A stretch of DNA of 64,000 nt from Streptomyces genisteinicus (GCF_014489615.1 NZ_CP060825.1:1591501-1655500); one strand, 5' to 3'; counted from the stretch's first letter, positions 1 to 9,736 are shown. Made by a program: numbers and translations. Notes: a model not told the origin generated them from the sequence alone.

Positions 1-404
1 ACGAGGCGTTCGAGGAGGTCTTCTCCTCGGACCGCTGGTCCGCCCTCGACAAGGCGCAGGCCAACAAGCAGCGTCCGCTGTGGGCGTCGACCGGCGTCAA
101 GGACAAGGCGTACAAGGACACCCTGTACGTCGACGAGCTGGTCGCCCCGGGCACGGTCAACACCATGCCGGAGGCCACCCTCGACGCCACCGCCGACCAC
201 GGGCAGATCACCGGCGACACCGTGCGCGGCACCTACGCGCAGGCCCGCGCCGACCTCGACGCGGTCGAGAAGCTCGGCATCTCCTACGACGAGGTCGTCC
301 AGCTGCTGGAGGACGAGGGCGTGGAGAAGTTCGAGTCCGCCTGGAACGACCTGCTCGCCTCGACCGAGGCGGAGCTCAAGCGCCTCGCACCCTCGGAGGG
401 CTGA
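1..404 (+). CDS. tal: Transaldolase, C-terminal part (5' truncated by window edge)
   Basis: Transaldolase moves a three-carbon dihydroxyacetone unit between sugar phosphates in the non-oxidative pentose phosphate pathway. The reading frame is open from base 3 and gives 133 residues. It contains [30 protein letters not shown] and a helical C terminus, the usual end of actinobacterial transaldolases. The catalytic lysine lies upstream, outside the window. The TGA at 402-404 is followed after 6 bases by zwf, and the zwf ribosome binding site sits inside the last tal codons, so the two are almost certainly in one operon. Confidence 0.95.
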   Translation, partial: EAFEEVFSSDRWSALDKAQANKQRPLWASTGVKDKAYKDTLYVDELVAPGTVNTMPEATLDATADHGQITGDTVRGTYAQARADLDAVEKLGISYDEVVQLLEDEGVEKFESAWNDLLASTEAELKRLAPSEG

Positions 405-410
405 CCCACC

Positions 411-1943
411 TTGTCCGGTATGGACGGAGCCAATCCGCTCCGTGACACCGCCGACCGACGGCTCCCGCGCATCGCGGGGCCGTCGGGCCTGGTGATCTTC
501 GGTGTCACGGGCGACCTCTCCCGCAAGAAGCTGATGCCCGCGGTGTACGACCTGGCGAACCGCGGGCTGCTGCCGCCGGGCTTCTCCCTCATCGGCTTCG
601 CCCGCCGTGAGTGGCAGCACGAGGACTTCGCCCAGGAGGTCCACGACGCCGTCAAGGAGCACGCGCGCACCCCGTTCCGCGAGGAGGTGTGGCAGCAGCT
701 CATCCAGGGGATGCGGTTCGTCCAGGGCACCTTCGACGACGACGCGGCCTTCGAGGAGCTGAAGGCCACCATCGAGGACCTGGACAAGGCGCAGGGCACC
801 GGCGGGAACTTCGCGTTCTACCTCTCGGTGCCGCCCAAGTTCTTCCCCAAGGTCGTCCAGCAGCTCAAGAAGCACGGGCTGGCCGACCAGAAGGAGGGCT
901 CCTGGCGCCGCGCGGTCATCGAGAAGCCCTTCGGCCACAACCTGGAGAGCGCCGAGGAGCTCAACCAGGTGGTGCACGAGGTCTTCCCGCCCAACGAGGT
1001 CTTCAGGATCGACCACTACCTGGGCAAGGAGACCGTCCAGAACATCCTGGCGCTCCGCTTCGCCAACACCCTCTTCGAGCCGATCTGGAACCGGTCGTAC
1101 GTCGACCACGTGCAGATCACCATGGCCGAGGACATCGGCATCGGCGGCCGGGCCGGCTACTACGACGGCATCGGCGCCGCCCGTGACGTCATCCAGAACC
1201 ACCTCCTCCAGCTGCTCGCGCTGACCGCGATGGAGGAGCCCGCCTCCTTCGACGCCGACGCGCTGGCCGCGGAGAAGACCAAGGTGCTGGGCGCGGTGAA
1301 GCTGCCGGGCGACCTGGCCGCGAACACCGTGCGTGCGCAGTACGCGGCGGGCTGGCAGGGCGGCGCGAAGGCGGTCGGCTACCTCCAGGAGGAGGGCATC
1401 GACCCGAACTCCACGACCGACACCTACGCCGCGGTGAAGCTGGAGATCGACAACCGCCGCTGGGCGGGTGTCCCGTTCTACCTGCGCACCGGCAAGCGGC
1501 TGGGGCGCCGGGTCACCGAGATCGCGGTGGTCTTCCAGCGGGCGCCGCACTCCCCGTTCGACTCCACGGCCACCGAGGAGCTGGGGCAGAACGCCCTGGT
1601 CATCCGGGTGCAGCCGGACGAGGGCGTGACCATGCGCTTCGGCTCCAAGGTGCCCGGCACCTCCATGGAGGTCCGGGACGTCTCGATGGACTTCGCCTAC
1701 GGCGAGTCGTTCACCGAGTCCAGCCCCGAGGCGTACGAACGGCTCATCCTCGACGTCCTGCTCGGCGACTCCAACCTGTTCCCCCGGGTGGAGGAGGTCG
1801 AGCTGTCGTGGAAGATCCTCGACCCGATCGAGGAGTTCTGGGACCGCAGCGGGAAGCCCGCGCAGTACGCGGCGGGCACCTGGGGCCCCGCGGAGGCCGA
1901 CGAGATGCTCGCACGAGACGGACGGAGCTGGCGCCGGCCATGA
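411..1943 (+). CDS. zwf: Glucose-6-phosphate 1-dehydrogenase
   Basis: Oxidises glucose 6-phosphate to 6-phosphogluconolactone with reduction of NADP+, the entry step of the oxidative pentose phosphate pathway; cytoplasmic. 510 residues, normal for the family. The N-terminal nucleotide-binding motif GVTGDLSRKK is at residues 31-40, EKPFG at 171-175, and the active-site signature RIDHYLGK at 199-206 with the catalytic His202. I chose the TTG at 411 because GGAGGG at 395-400 is at good spacing; an ATG at 420 would be too far from it. The stop overlaps the opcA start (ATGA), indicating translational coupling. Confidence 0.97.
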   Translation: MSGMDGANPLRDTADRRLPRIAGPSGLVIFGVTGDLSRKKLMPAVYDLANRGLLPPGFSLIGFARREWQHEDFAQEVHDAVKEHARTPFREEVWQQLIQGMRFVQGTFDDDAAFEELKATIEDLDKAQGTGGNFAFYLSVPPKFFPKVVQQLKKHGLADQKEGSWRRAVIEKPFGHNLESAEELNQVVHEVFPPNEVFRIDHYLGKETVQNILALRFANTLFEPIWNRSYVDHVQITMAEDIGIGGRAGYYDGIGAARDVIQNHLLQLLALTAMEEPASFDADALAAEKTKVLGAVKLPGDLAANTVRAQYAAGWQGGAKAVGYLQEEGIDPNSTTDTYAAVKLEIDNRRWAGVPFYLRTGKRLGRRVTEIAVVFQRAPHSPFDSTATEELGQNALVIRVQPDEGVTMRFGSKVPGTSMEVRDVSMDFAYGESFTESSPEAYERLILDVLLGDSNLFPRVEEVELSWKILDPIEEFWDRSGKPAQYAAGTWGPAEADEMLARDGRSWRRP

Positions 1944-3052
1944 AGATCGACCTCACTGACACGACGGCCAGCAAGATCAACAAGGCGCTGGTGCAGGGCC
2001 GCCGCGCGATCGGCACCCCGGCCGTCGGCATGGTCCTCACCCTGGTCATCGTGACCGACGAGGAGAACGCCTACGACGCCCTCAGGGCCGCCAACGACGC
2101 GGCGCGCGAGCACCCCTCGCGCACCCTCGTCGTCATCAAGCGGGTCTCCCGCTCCCCGCGCGACCGGGCCAAGGCCCGGCTCGACGCGGAGGTGCGGGTC
2201 GGCGCCGACGCCGGGACCGGCGAGACGGTGGTGCTGCGGCTGTACGGCGAGGTCGCCGACCACGCCCAGTCCGTGGTCCTCCCGCTGCTGCTGCCGGACG
2301 CGCCCGTCGTCGTCTGGTGGCCGGTGAACGCCCCCGTCGACCCGGCGTCCGACCCGCTGGGCGCGCTCGCCCAGCGGCGGGTCACCGACACCTACGCGGC
2401 GGAGCAGCCGGTGCAGGAGCTCGTCTCCCGCGCCGACGCGTACACGCCGGGCGACACCGACCTCGCCTGGACGCGGATCACCCCGTGGCGCTCCATGCTC
2501 GCCGCGGCCCTGGACCAGGTGACCTGCGAGGTCACCGGGGTCGAGGTGGAGGGCGAGGAGTTCAATCCGAGCTGCGAGCTGCTGGCCATGTGGCTCGCGG
2601 ACCGGCTGGACGTCCCGGTGCGGCGGCTGCCGTCCGCGGGGCCCGGCCTGACCTCCGTCAGGATGGACTCCACCTGCGGTCCGATCGTGCTGGACCGCCC
2701 CGACGGGTCGCTCGCGACCCTGTCGATCCAGGGGCAGCCGGATCGGGCGGTGGCGCTCAAGCGGCGTGAGACGTCCGAGCTGATCGCCGAGGAGCTGCGG
2801 CGCCTCGACCCGGACGACACCTACGCCTCCGCCCTGCGCTTCGGGGTGGACCGGCTCGGCGACGGTCCGGGGCCGTCCAGCCAGAAGCCTTCGGACGGCG
2901 CGAAGCCGTCGGAGGACGCCGAGGCGTCCGGCGGGGCACAGGCACCGGACGGGACGGAGGCGTCCGGAGCGTCCGCGGCGGAGGCGTCCGCGGCTCCGAA
3001 GCGGAAGACGCCCGCGAAGAAGAGCGCCCCGGCCCGGAAGGCGGCTCAGTGA
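1940..3052 (+). CDS. opcA: Glucose-6-phosphate dehydrogenase assembly protein OpcA
   Basis: OpcA is an allosteric or assembly partner of glucose-6-phosphate dehydrogenase in cyanobacteria and actinobacteria. 370 residues starting MKIDLTDTTASKINKAL, a typical family opening. The conserved part ends at about residue 310. The last ~60 residues are a low-complexity tail rich in Ala, Ser, Glu and Pro, with a basic end (KRKTPAKKSAPARK); this tail varies in the family and has no recognised role. The gene overlaps zwf at ATGA (1940-1943) and pgl at GTGA (3049-3052), so the three are translated in a coupled way. Confidence 0.95.
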   Translation: MKIDLTDTTASKINKALVQGRRAIGTPAVGMVLTLVIVTDEENAYDALRAANDAAREHPSRTLVVIKRVSRSPRDRAKARLDAEVRVGADAGTGETVVLRLYGEVADHAQSVVLPLLLPDAPVVVWWPVNAPVDPASDPLGALAQRRVTDTYAAEQPVQELVSRADAYTPGDTDLAWTRITPWRSMLAAALDQVTCEVTGVEVEGEEFNPSCELLAMWLADRLDVPVRRLPSAGPGLTSVRMDSTCGPIVLDRPDGSLATLSIQGQPDRAVALKRRETSELIAEELRRLDPDDTYASALRFGVDRLGDGPGPSSQKPSDGAKPSEDAEASGGAQAPDGTEASGASAAEASAAPKRKTPAKKSAPARKAAQ

Positions 3053-3831
3053 GCGCCCCCGAGCTGGTCGTCCACCGCGACAAGGAGCTGATGGCCCAGG
3101 CCGCGGCCGCACGCCTGATCACCAGGATCGTCGACGCGCAGGCCACCCGCGGCGCGGCGTCGGTGGTGCTGACCGGCGGACGCAACGGCAACGGTCTGCT
3201 GGCGGCGCTGGGTTCGGCACCGGCGCGGGACGCGATCGACTGGTCGCGGCTCGACCTCTGGTGGGGCGACGAGCGCTTCCTGCCGGACGGCGACCCCGAG
3301 CGCAACGTCACCCAGGCCCGCGAGGCGCTGCTGGACCGGGTCCCGCTGGACCCTGCCCGGGTCCACGCGATGCCCGCGTCCGACGGCCCCCTGGGCGCCG
3401 ACGCTGACGCCGCGGCGGCGGCCTACGCCGCGGAGCTGGCGGCGGCGGCGCGCCCCGAGGACCACGGGCCGGTGCCGGTGTTCGACGTGCTCATGCTGGG
3501 CGTCGGGCCGGACACCCATGTGGCCTCGCTCTTCCCGGAGCTGCCCGCCGTCCGCGAGACGGAGCGGACGGTGGTCGGCGTGCACGGTGCGCCGAAGCCG
3601 CCGCCGACCCGGATCTCGCTGACGCTGCCCGCGATCCGCGCCGCCCGTGAGGTGTGGCTGCTGGCCGCCGGCGAGGACAAGGCGGAGGCGGTGCAGATCG
3701 CGCTCTCGGGAGCGGGCGAGGTCCAGGCGCCGGCCGCGGGCGCCCGCGGCCGTGCCCGCACGCTGTGGCTGCTGGACGCCGCGGCGGCCTCCGGGCTCCC
3801 GCGGGATCTGCTGCCGCCGCACTCGGCGTGA
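3049..3831 (+). CDS. pgl: 6-phosphogluconolactonase
   Basis: Hydrolyses 6-phosphogluconolactone to 6-phosphogluconate, the second step of the oxidative pentose phosphate pathway. 260 residues of the DevB/SOL type. Visible family features are VVLTGGRNGNGLL near residue 40, WWGDERFLP near 70, and the GVGPDTHVASLFP motif near 150 that carries the catalytic histidine. The GTG start overlaps the opcA stop. It is the last gene of the + strand operon and is followed by a strong terminator hairpin at 3841-3881. Confidence 0.95.
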   Translation: MSAPELVVHRDKELMAQAAAARLITRIVDAQATRGAASVVLTGGRNGNGLLAALGSAPARDAIDWSRLDLWWGDERFLPDGDPERNVTQAREALLDRVPLDPARVHAMPASDGPLGADADAAAAAYAAELAAAARPEDHGPVPVFDVLMLGVGPDTHVASLFPELPAVRETERTVVGVHGAPKPPPTRISLTLPAIRAAREVWLLAAGEDKAEAVQIALSGAGEVQAPAAGARGRARTLWLLDAAAASGLPRDLLPPHSA

Positions 3832-3840
3832 CCCCGCGTC

Positions 3841-3881
3841 CCAAGGCCCCCGCCCGGCACTCAGCCGGGCGGGGGCCTTGG
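3841..3881. terminator. Bidirectional rho-independent-type hairpin
   Basis: A perfect 18-bp stem (3841-3858 with 3864-3881) closes a 5-base loop 10 bases after the pgl stop. It lies between convergent genes and can end transcription both of the pgl operon (+) and of the PH-domain operon (-). As usual in Streptomyces there is no clear U-tract. Confidence 0.85.
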
Positions 3882-3991
3882 GCGTACCGGGGCCTGCACC
3901 GTGCGGGGGTGCTCGCCGTGCGGGGACCGCGGGCACCCTGCCGGGACGGCGGTCAGGGGGACGGGCCGCGGGACACGCGGGCGCAGCGGGA

Positions 3992-5641
3992 TCACCCGGA
4001 CGGGCGCCGCTCCCGGCCGTCGTCCCCGTCCCCGTCCCCGTCCGCGGGCTCGCGGTGTCCGCCGGTGCCCGGAAGCGGCTCCAGGAACGGTGCCAGCAGG
4101 CCCGGGACGGCCCGCGCCGCGAAGGCCAGGGCCTCGGCGGCGTCGGCGTCACGGACGTGGTAGGCGCCCGCGCCTGCCGCCGTGGTCGCGGTCAGGGTGA
4201 GCAGGCCGGCACGGCGCTGGAAGAGGGACCTGCGGACCGTCCAGCCGATCACCCCGCCGCGCTGGAGGGCCACCGTGCTGCGGCGCACGGTCCCGGAGCG
4301 GGTCAGCAGGTAGGCGCCCGAGATGCCGTGCCCGAGGCTGCGGTAGGCGTCGAGGGCGAGCAGCACGGCAGCCGGGAGCGCCACCGCCGCGACGGCGGCG
4401 GCGACCCACAGCAGTACCGGGGTGAGCAGCGCCCCCAGCAGGGCGAGGACGAGGACCGGGGCGAGCGCCGTGGCCAGGGCCCACCGCAGCCTGCGGCCGC
4501 GTGCGGCGCGCGGATGGCCGGTGAGCAGGTCCGGGTCCGTCGGCGCGGCCGGCTCCCGCAGCACCTGGGCGGCCACCCGGTCCGCGACGGCACGGGGGGC
4601 CGGCGGGAGGAGGGTCTTGCGGTCGGTGTGCTCGTTCTCGCTGTCCTTGACGAGACCGGTGGCGACCGCGTCGAGCCTGGCCCCGCCGAACAGCCGCACG
4701 CCGAGGGGCTCGACGAGATCGATCCCGCGCAGCCGCCTCTCCTCGATCGAGACGGACCGGGAGGTGAGCAGTCCGCGCCGTATCCGCAGCGTGCCGCCGC
4801 TCTCCCGCTCCAGGCGGTAGTTCCACCACATCTCGACCCACAGTCCGAGCGCCCCGACGACGCCTGCCACGAGCGCGACACCGGCGAGGACGAGGACCGT
4901 CCAGACGACCGGGGTCTCGGCGAACCGGTCGCCGACCCACTCGATGACCTCGGCCTGGGCGCCGAACCACTCGCTGACCTGCATCACGGCGCCGGCCGCG
5001 GCGCCCCCGAGCAGCGGGGCGACGAAGGAGACCGGCGCGTAGGCGATCCAGGCGGGGTCGAGGGAGGCGATCGTCCCGTCGCGGTCCGCCTCCGGCCTCC
5101 CGGCCGGCGGGCGGGCGAGGAGTTCGCCGCGCAGCCGCTCGGCCTCGCCGCGCGACACGGAGTCGAGGAGCAGGGTGGACTCGCCGCTGCCGGTGTGTTC
5201 GCCGGTGCCGATGCGGACCTGGACCAGGCCGAGGAGCCGCAGCAGCACATGGGCGGTGAGGTCGACGCTGCGGATGCGTTCGCGCGGCAGCGAGCGGCGC
5301 TTGACCAGCAGCAGGCCGGTGCGGAGCTCGACCCGCTCGGGGCCCGTGCGGTAGCGGGTGCGGCGCACCCGGACGCCCTCGGCGGCCGTGACGGCTCCGA
5401 CGAGCACCACCCCGCCCGTCAGCACCCAGGCGAGAGCCTGCCAGAACGGCCGCCCGCCGAGGAGGGCGAGCAGCACCGGCAGGCCCGCGCTGCCGGCCAC
5501 CCCGAGCATCACGACGCACCGGGCGAGCACCGTGCGCGGGTCGAGGCGGCGCCACTCCCCGCCGGGCGGTGCGGTGCCGCCGGGCGCCGCCGCCGCGGCC
5601 GGTGACGGCGGCGGCGGGTCGGGCGCCGTCCGCCCGCTCAT
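3992..5641 (-). CDS. Membrane protein with bacterial PH (bPH2/YdbT-like) domains
   Basis: 549 residues; no defined biochemical role. Hydrophobic segments alternate with soluble bPH2 (formerly DUF304) domains. After a Pro/Ala-rich start, paired membrane segments lie near residues 45-95. A bPH2 domain follows around 100-165 (YRTGPERVELRTGLLLVKRR, IRSVDLTAHVLLRLLG), with more membrane segments and two further bPH2 repeats (IRRGLLTSRSVSIEERRLRG; then LTRSGTVRRSTVALQRGGV). This matches YdbT-type proteins. The ATG at 5641 overlaps the stop of the smaller PH gene upstream (ATGA), the usual YdbS-YdbT pair. Function unknown; proposed roles of the family in membrane or bacteriocin stress are inference. 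Confidence 0.85.
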   Translation of the reverse strand: MSGRTAPDPPPPSPAAAAAPGGTAPPGGEWRRLDPRTVLARCVVMLGVAGSAGLPVLLALLGGRPFWQALAWVLTGGVVLVGAVTAAEGVRVRRTRYRTGPERVELRTGLLLVKRRSLPRERIRSVDLTAHVLLRLLGLVQVRIGTGEHTGSGESTLLLDSVSRGEAERLRGELLARPPAGRPEADRDGTIASLDPAWIAYAPVSFVAPLLGGAAAGAVMQVSEWFGAQAEVIEWVGDRFAETPVVWTVLVLAGVALVAGVVGALGLWVEMWWNYRLERESGGTLRIRRGLLTSRSVSIEERRLRGIDLVEPLGVRLFGGARLDAVATGLVKDSENEHTDRKTLLPPAPRAVADRVAAQVLREPAAPTDPDLLTGHPRAARGRRLRWALATALAPVLVLALLGALLTPVLLWVAAAVAAVALPAAVLLALDAYRSLGHGISGAYLLTRSGTVRRSTVALQRGGVIGWTVRRSLFQRRAGLLTLTATTAAGAGAYHVRDADAAEALAFAARAVPGLLAPFLEPLPGTGGHREPADGDGDGDDGRERRPSG

Positions 5642-6144
5642 GTCGCGTCGCCGGGCGTCGCCCGGGTGATGCGGGTGAGCTGCTCGGCGAGGTCCGCCGC
5701 CAGCTCGTGGTCCAGGCCCTGGATCCGGATCTCCCCCTTGGCGGAGGCCGTCGTGACGGTGACCGTCGCCAGCCGGAACGCCTGCTCCAGCGGCCCGCGC
5801 ACGGTGTCGACGGTCTGGATCCGGGACATCGGGGCGATCCGCCACTCCTGCCACAGGGCCCCGGTGCGGACGTAGACGGCCTCGTCGGTGACCTCCCACC
5901 GGTGCACCCGGAACCACCACGAGGGGAGGAACGCGGTCCCGGCCAGCCCGGCGGCGGCGAGTACCGCCGCCGGGCCCCACAGCCAGGTCCGCGCGGGCCC
6001 TATCAGGGCCCCGAGGAGCGCCAGGACGGCCACCGGCACGGCGGTCGTCAGCAGGCACTGGACACGCCACCAGGTGACGGCGCGCTCGTTCAGCCTGTGG
6101 GTGGGCGGCCGCAGCCGCACCCCGTCCTCGTCCTCCCCCCTCAT
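5638..6144 (-). CDS. Small membrane PH-domain protein (YdbS-like)
   Basis: 168 residues. Two adjacent hydrophobic segments near residues 30-75 (LLTTAVPVAVLALLGALIG; GPAAVLAAAGLAGTAFLP) are followed by one bPH2 domain containing WEVTDEAVYVRTGALWQEWR and MSRIQTVDTVRGPLEQAFRL. It is the partner of the longer PH protein immediately downstream, with which it overlaps by 4 bases. It begins only 4 bases after the pgi stop, so pgi and the two PH genes are probably one transcript. Biochemical role unknown. Confidence 0.85.
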   Translation of the reverse strand: MRGEDEDGVRLRPPTHRLNERAVTWWRVQCLLTTAVPVAVLALLGALIGPARTWLWGPAAVLAAAGLAGTAFLPSWWFRVHRWEVTDEAVYVRTGALWQEWRIAPMSRIQTVDTVRGPLEQAFRLATVTVTTASAKGEIRIQGLDHELAADLAEQLTRITRATPGDAT

Positions 6145-6148
6145 CGGG

Positions 6149-7819
6149 TCACCGTCCGCGCAGCGAGCGGTACGCGGCCGCCAGGGCCGCGGTCGAGCTG
6201 TCGAGCGCCTCCCCGCCCTCTGAGCCCTCCGAGCCGGTCAGCACGGGCTCGATCCGCTTGGCGAGGACCTTGCCGAGCTCGACGCCCCACTGGTCGAAGG
6301 AGTCGATGTTCCAGATCGCGCCCTGGACGAAGACCTTGTGCTCGTACAGGGCGATCAGCTGGCCGAGCACCGACGGGGTCAGGTCCTCGGCGAGGATCGT
6401 GGTGGTGGGGTGGTTGCCGCGGAAGGTCTTGTGGGCGACCAGGTCCTCGGGCACGCCCTCGGCGCGGACCTCCTCGGGCGTCTTGCCGAAGGCGAGGGCC
6501 TGGGTCTGCGCGAAGAAGTTCGCCATCAGCAGGTCGTGCTGGGGCACCAGGGAGTCGAGCAGTCCGGGCACCGGCCGGGCGAAGCCGATGAAGTCCGCCG
6601 GGATGACCTTCGTCCCCTGGTGGATCAACTGGTAGTAGGCGTGCTGCCCGTTGGTGCCGGGCGTGCCCCAGACCACGGGCCCGGTCTGCCAGGTGACGGG
6701 GTTGCCGTCGCGGTCCACCGACTTGCCGTTGGACTCCATGTCGAGCTGCTGGAGGTAGGCGGTGAACTTGGACAGGTAGTGCGAGTAGGGCAGCACCGCG
6801 TGCGACTGCGCGTCGAAGAACGCGCCGTACCAGACGCCCAGCAGGCCCATCAGCAGCGGCGCGTTGGCCTCGGCGGGAGCGGTGCGGAAGTGCTCGTCGA
6901 CGAGGTGGAAGCCGTCGAGCATCTCCCGGAAGCGCTCCGGCCCGATGGCGATCATCAGGGAGAGGCCGATGGCCGAGTCGTACGAGTAGCGGCCGCCGAC
7001 CCAGTCCCAGAACTCGAACATGTTGGCCGTGTCGATGCCGAAGCCGGAGACCTTCCCGGCGTTGGTGGACAGGGCCACGAAGTGCTTGGCCACGGCCTCG
7101 GGACCGGCGTCCAGCCCGCTGAGCAGCCACTGGCGCGCGGAGGTGGCGTTGGTGATCGTCTCGATGGTGGTGAAGGTCTTCGAGGCGATGACGAACAGCG
7201 TCTCGGCCGGGTCGAGGTCGCGGACGGCCTCGTGGAGGTCGGCGCCGTCCACGTTGGAGACGAACCGGACGGTGAGGTCGCGGTCGGTGTAGGAGCGCAG
7301 CACCTCGTACGCCATGGCCGGCCCGAGGTCGGAGCCGCCGATGCCGATGTTGACGATGTTCCGGATGCGGCGGCCGGTGTGGCCGGTCCACTCCCCGGAG
7401 CGGACCCGCTCCGCGAAGGCGGCCATCCTGTCGAGCACGGCGTGGACCGCGGGGACGACGTTCTCCCCGTCGACCTCGATCACCGCGTCGCGCGGGGCGC
7501 GCAGCGCGGTGTGGAGGACCGCCCGGTCCTCGGTGGTGTTGATCTTCTCGCCGCGGAACATGGCGTCGCGCAGGGCGGCGACGCCGGTCGCGTCGGCCAG
7601 CTCGCGCAGCAGGGCGAGCGTCTCGTCGGTGACCAGGTGCTTGGAGTAGTCCAGGTACAGGTCGCCGACCCGCAGGACGTAGCCGCTGCCGCGCTGCGGG
7701 TCCGCCTCGAACAGCTCACGCAGGTGGGTGCCGCCCAGCTGCTCGCGGTGCTTGCCGAGAGCGACCCATTGCGACATCTGGTCGAGCCTCGTAGGACGTT
7801 CTGCGTTCATCTCGGACAT
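6149..7819 (-). CDS. pgi: Glucose-6-phosphate isomerase
   Basis: Interconverts glucose 6-phosphate and fructose 6-phosphate, linking glycolysis to the pentose phosphate genes at the start of the window. 556 residues. Family signatures are [41 protein letters not shown] and [16 protein letters not shown] start it at ATG 7819 (MSEMNAERP), where AGAAG lies at reasonable spacing. ATG 7810 (MNAERP) is equally possible and matches many relatives. It is the first gene of a three-gene minus-strand run with the two PH-domain genes. Confidence 0.95.
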   Translation of the reverse strand: MSEMNAERPTRLDQMSQWVALGKHREQLGGTHLRELFEADPQRGSGYVLRVGDLYLDYSKHLVTDETLALLRELADATGVAALRDAMFRGEKINTTEDRAVLHTALRAPRDAVIEVDGENVVPAVHAVLDRMAAFAERVRSGEWTGHTGRRIRNIVNIGIGGSDLGPAMAYEVLRSYTDRDLTVRFVSNVDGADLHEAVRDLDPAETLFVIASKTFTTIETITNATSARQWLLSGLDAGPEAVAKHFVALSTNAGKVSGFGIDTANMFEFWDWVGGRYSYDSAIGLSLMIAIGPERFREMLDGFHLVDEHFRTAPAEANAPLLMGLLGVWYGAFFDAQSHAVLPYSHYLSKFTAYLQQLDMESNGKSVDRDGNPVTWQTGPVVWGTPGTNGQHAYYQLIHQGTKVIPADFIGFARPVPGLLDSLVPQHDLLMANFFAQTQALAFGKTPEEVRAEGVPEDLVAHKTFRGNHPTTTILAEDLTPSVLGQLIALYEHKVFVQGAIWNIDSFDQWGVELGKVLAKRIEPVLTGSEGSEGGEALDSSTAALAAAYRSLRGR

Positions 7820-8040
7820 CAGCCCACTTCTTCTCGTACGTGCGTGCATGCCCCGCTGCGCCTCCAACCTAATTGATCAGGAGGGCGGGTGAGGCGGCAG
7901 CGGGGCGAAGTGTCCTGCCGTGGGCCGGTGCAGGCGTCTTCGCCCCCCGTACGGCGGCACGGGAGGCCGCGTCCCGGCGGTGCGGCGCGCGTTCGGGACG
8001 GAGAAGGGGCCGGGACGAAGCGCGCGGCCGGGACGAAGAA

Positions 8041-8076
8041 GGTCCGGCCGGGCACCTGTCGGTGCCCGGCCGGACC
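8041..8076 (-). terminator. Terminator hairpin after the RbpA-family gene
   Basis: A perfect 16-bp stem (8041-8056 with 8061-8076) with a TGTC tetraloop begins 8 bases beyond the stop of the RbpA-family gene. It separates that gene from pgi. Confidence 0.8.
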
Positions 8077-8084
8077 TGCAATGT

Positions 8085-8420
8085 CTAGATCTCGCCCCGC
8101 AGTTTGGCGAGTGCCTCGGCGAGGATCGCCTCGCCGTCGGCGTCGCTGCGCCGCTCCCGTACGTACGCCAGGTGCGTCTTGTACGGCTCGGTGCGCGGCG
8201 GGTCCGGCGGGTTGTCCTGGTCCTGTCCTGCCGGGAACCCGCATCGCGGGCAGTCCCAGGTGTCGGGGACCTGTGCGTCACTGGCGAAGCTCGGCTGCGT
8301 CTCGTGCCCGTTCGAGCACCAGAAGGAGATGCGGAGGCGCGGGGCGGACTCGCCGCGCTCCGCCTCACCCATCGGCCCCGCTCCGACCCGGCTTCCCCGG
8401 ATCGCGTTGCCACTTGCCAC
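8085..8420 (-). CDS. rbpA: RbpA-family RNA polymerase-binding protein
   Basis: RbpA proteins bind RNA polymerase and the principal sigma factors of actinobacteria and activate transcription; they also affect rifampicin tolerance. 111 residues: an N-terminal tail (NAIRGSRVG), a core with CSNGHE and WDCPRCGF that could hold zinc, and a C-terminal stretch RTEPYKTHLAYVRERRS plus a helix, which corresponds to the sigma-interaction domain. GTG start with GGGAG upstream. It is shorter and more divergent than the well-studied Streptomyces RbpA that I recall (which carries LAPRQ and THWDML), so it may be a paralogue rather than the main rbpA. It has its own terminator. Confidence 0.85.
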   Translation of the reverse strand: MASGNAIRGSRVGAGPMGEAERGESAPRLRISFWCSNGHETQPSFASDAQVPDTWDCPRCGFPAGQDQDNPPDPPRTEPYKTHLAYVRERRSDADGEAILAEALAKLRGEI

Positions 8421-8555
8421 GGTCGTAACTCCCTGCGTGATGGTGCTGCACAGCGTCTCACAGCGGCGGCGCCGCGAGTGCCCCAGTCTACGTACGGCCC
8501 AACGCGCGTCCAGTGATTGGAGTTACAGCCTGGCGCGCAGCGGCCAGGAGTCCGC

Positions 8556-8792
8556 TCAGCTGTCCAGCTTCATCAGCAGACCCAGTACGACAATGCACGC
8601 GAACCAGAGCAGACCGACCACGATCGTGATGCGGTCGAGGTTGCGCTCGGCCACCGAGGAACCGCCGACGGAGGACTGCATGCCACCGCCGAACATGTCG
8701 GAGAGGCCGCCGCCCTTCCCCTTGTGCATCAGCACCAGCAGCATCAGCAGCAGACTGAAGACGATCAGGGCGATCGAGAACCCCATAACCAC
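8556..8792 (-). CDS. secG: Preprotein translocase subunit SecG
   Basis: SecG is the small accessory membrane subunit of the SecYEG export channel. 78 residues: a first membrane helix (GFSIALIVFSLLLMLLVLM), the conserved basic/glycine loop HKGKGGGLSDMFGGG, then SSVAERNLDR and a second membrane helix. I start it at GTG 8792 because GAGGAAG is 11 bases upstream. ATG 8786, two codons later, is the alternative. It follows tpiA on the same strand with a gap of about 150 bases. Confidence 0.93.
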   Translation of the reverse strand: MVMGFSIALIVFSLLLMLLVLMHKGKGGGLSDMFGGGMQSSVGGSSVAERNLDRITIVVGLLWFACIVVLGLLMKLDS

Positions 8793-8941
8793 GGCTGGAC
8801 CAACTTCCTCGGACTGATCAGGACGGCAACGAAGGACATGCAGGGAAAAGCGGGGACCGGGGCCCGCCGCGCGGGGAAACCGCACAGCACACGTGAGCCT
8901 CGGCCCCCGCAAGGGTACGCCGGATCGGCGCTACCGCATAC

Positions 8942-9730
8942 TCACTGGTCGCGGAAGCGGACGATCTTCACGAACTCGTCGGCGTCCAGCGCGGCACCGC
9001 CGACCAGGGCCCCGTCGACATCCGGCTGGGCCATGATCGCGGCCACGTTGCCGGCCTTGACCGAGCCGCCGTACTGGATGCGGACCTTGTCGGCCAGCTC
9101 CTGGGAGTACAGCTCGGCGAGACGCCCGCGGATCGCGCCGCAGACCTCCTGGGCGTCCTCGGGGGTGGCGACCTCGCCGGTGCCGATGGCCCAGACCGGC
9201 TCGTAGGCGATGACGACCGTCTCGGCCTGCTCGGCCGGGACGTCCTTCAGGCCGCCGTCGAGCTGCGCGAGGGTGTGGGCGACCTGGTCGCCCGCCTTGC
9301 GGACGTCCAGGCCCTCGCCGATGCACAGGATCGGCGTGATGCCGTGCTTGAACGCGGCCTTCACCTTGGCGTTGCAGATCTCGTCGGTCTCCGCGTGGTA
9401 CTGGCGGCGCTCGGAGTGGCCCACGGCGACGTAGGCGCACTTCAGCTTGGCCAGCATCGGGCCGGAGATCTCACCGGTGTAGGCACCGGAGTCGTGCGCG
9501 GAGACGTCCTGGGCGCCGAACCTGATCGCGAGCTTGTCGCCCTCGATCAGGGTCTGCACGGAACGCAGGTCGGTGAAGGGCACGAGCACGGCGACCTCGA
9601 CGGCCGCGAAGTCCTTCTCCGACAGGGCGAAGGCGAGCTTCTGGGTGTGGGCGATGGCCTCGAGGTGGTTGAGGTTCATCTTCCAGTTGCCCGCCATCAG
9701 CGGGGTACGGCCGTTGTCCACAGCAGTCAT
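8942..9730 (-). CDS. tpiA: Triose-phosphate isomerase
   Basis: Interconverts dihydroxyacetone phosphate and glyceraldehyde 3-phosphate. 262 residues. The catalytic residues are visible: Lys17 in AGNWKMN, the histidine in AVGHSERR, and the glutamate in [11 protein letters not shown]. The phosphate-gripping IQYGGSVK and DGALVGGA are near the C terminus. It starts 6 bases after the pgk stop, so pgk and tpiA are co-transcribed. Confidence 0.97.
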   Translation of the reverse strand: MTAVDNGRTPLMAGNWKMNLNHLEAIAHTQKLAFALSEKDFAAVEVAVLVPFTDLRSVQTLIEGDKLAIRFGAQDVSAHDSGAYTGEISGPMLAKLKCAYVAVGHSERRQYHAETDEICNAKVKAAFKHGITPILCIGEGLDVRKAGDQVAHTLAQLDGGLKDVPAEQAETVVIAYEPVWAIGTGEVATPEDAQEVCGAIRGRLAELYSQELADKVRIQYGGSVKAGNVAAIMAQPDVDGALVGGAALDADEFVKIVRFRDQ

Positions 9731-9736
9731 CGAGCT

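Noticed and set aside
3647-5605. Long open frame on the + strand opposite the PH-domain genes
   Set aside because: A shadow of high G+C coding sequence on the other strand; low-complexity Arg/Gly/Pro product and no family features.
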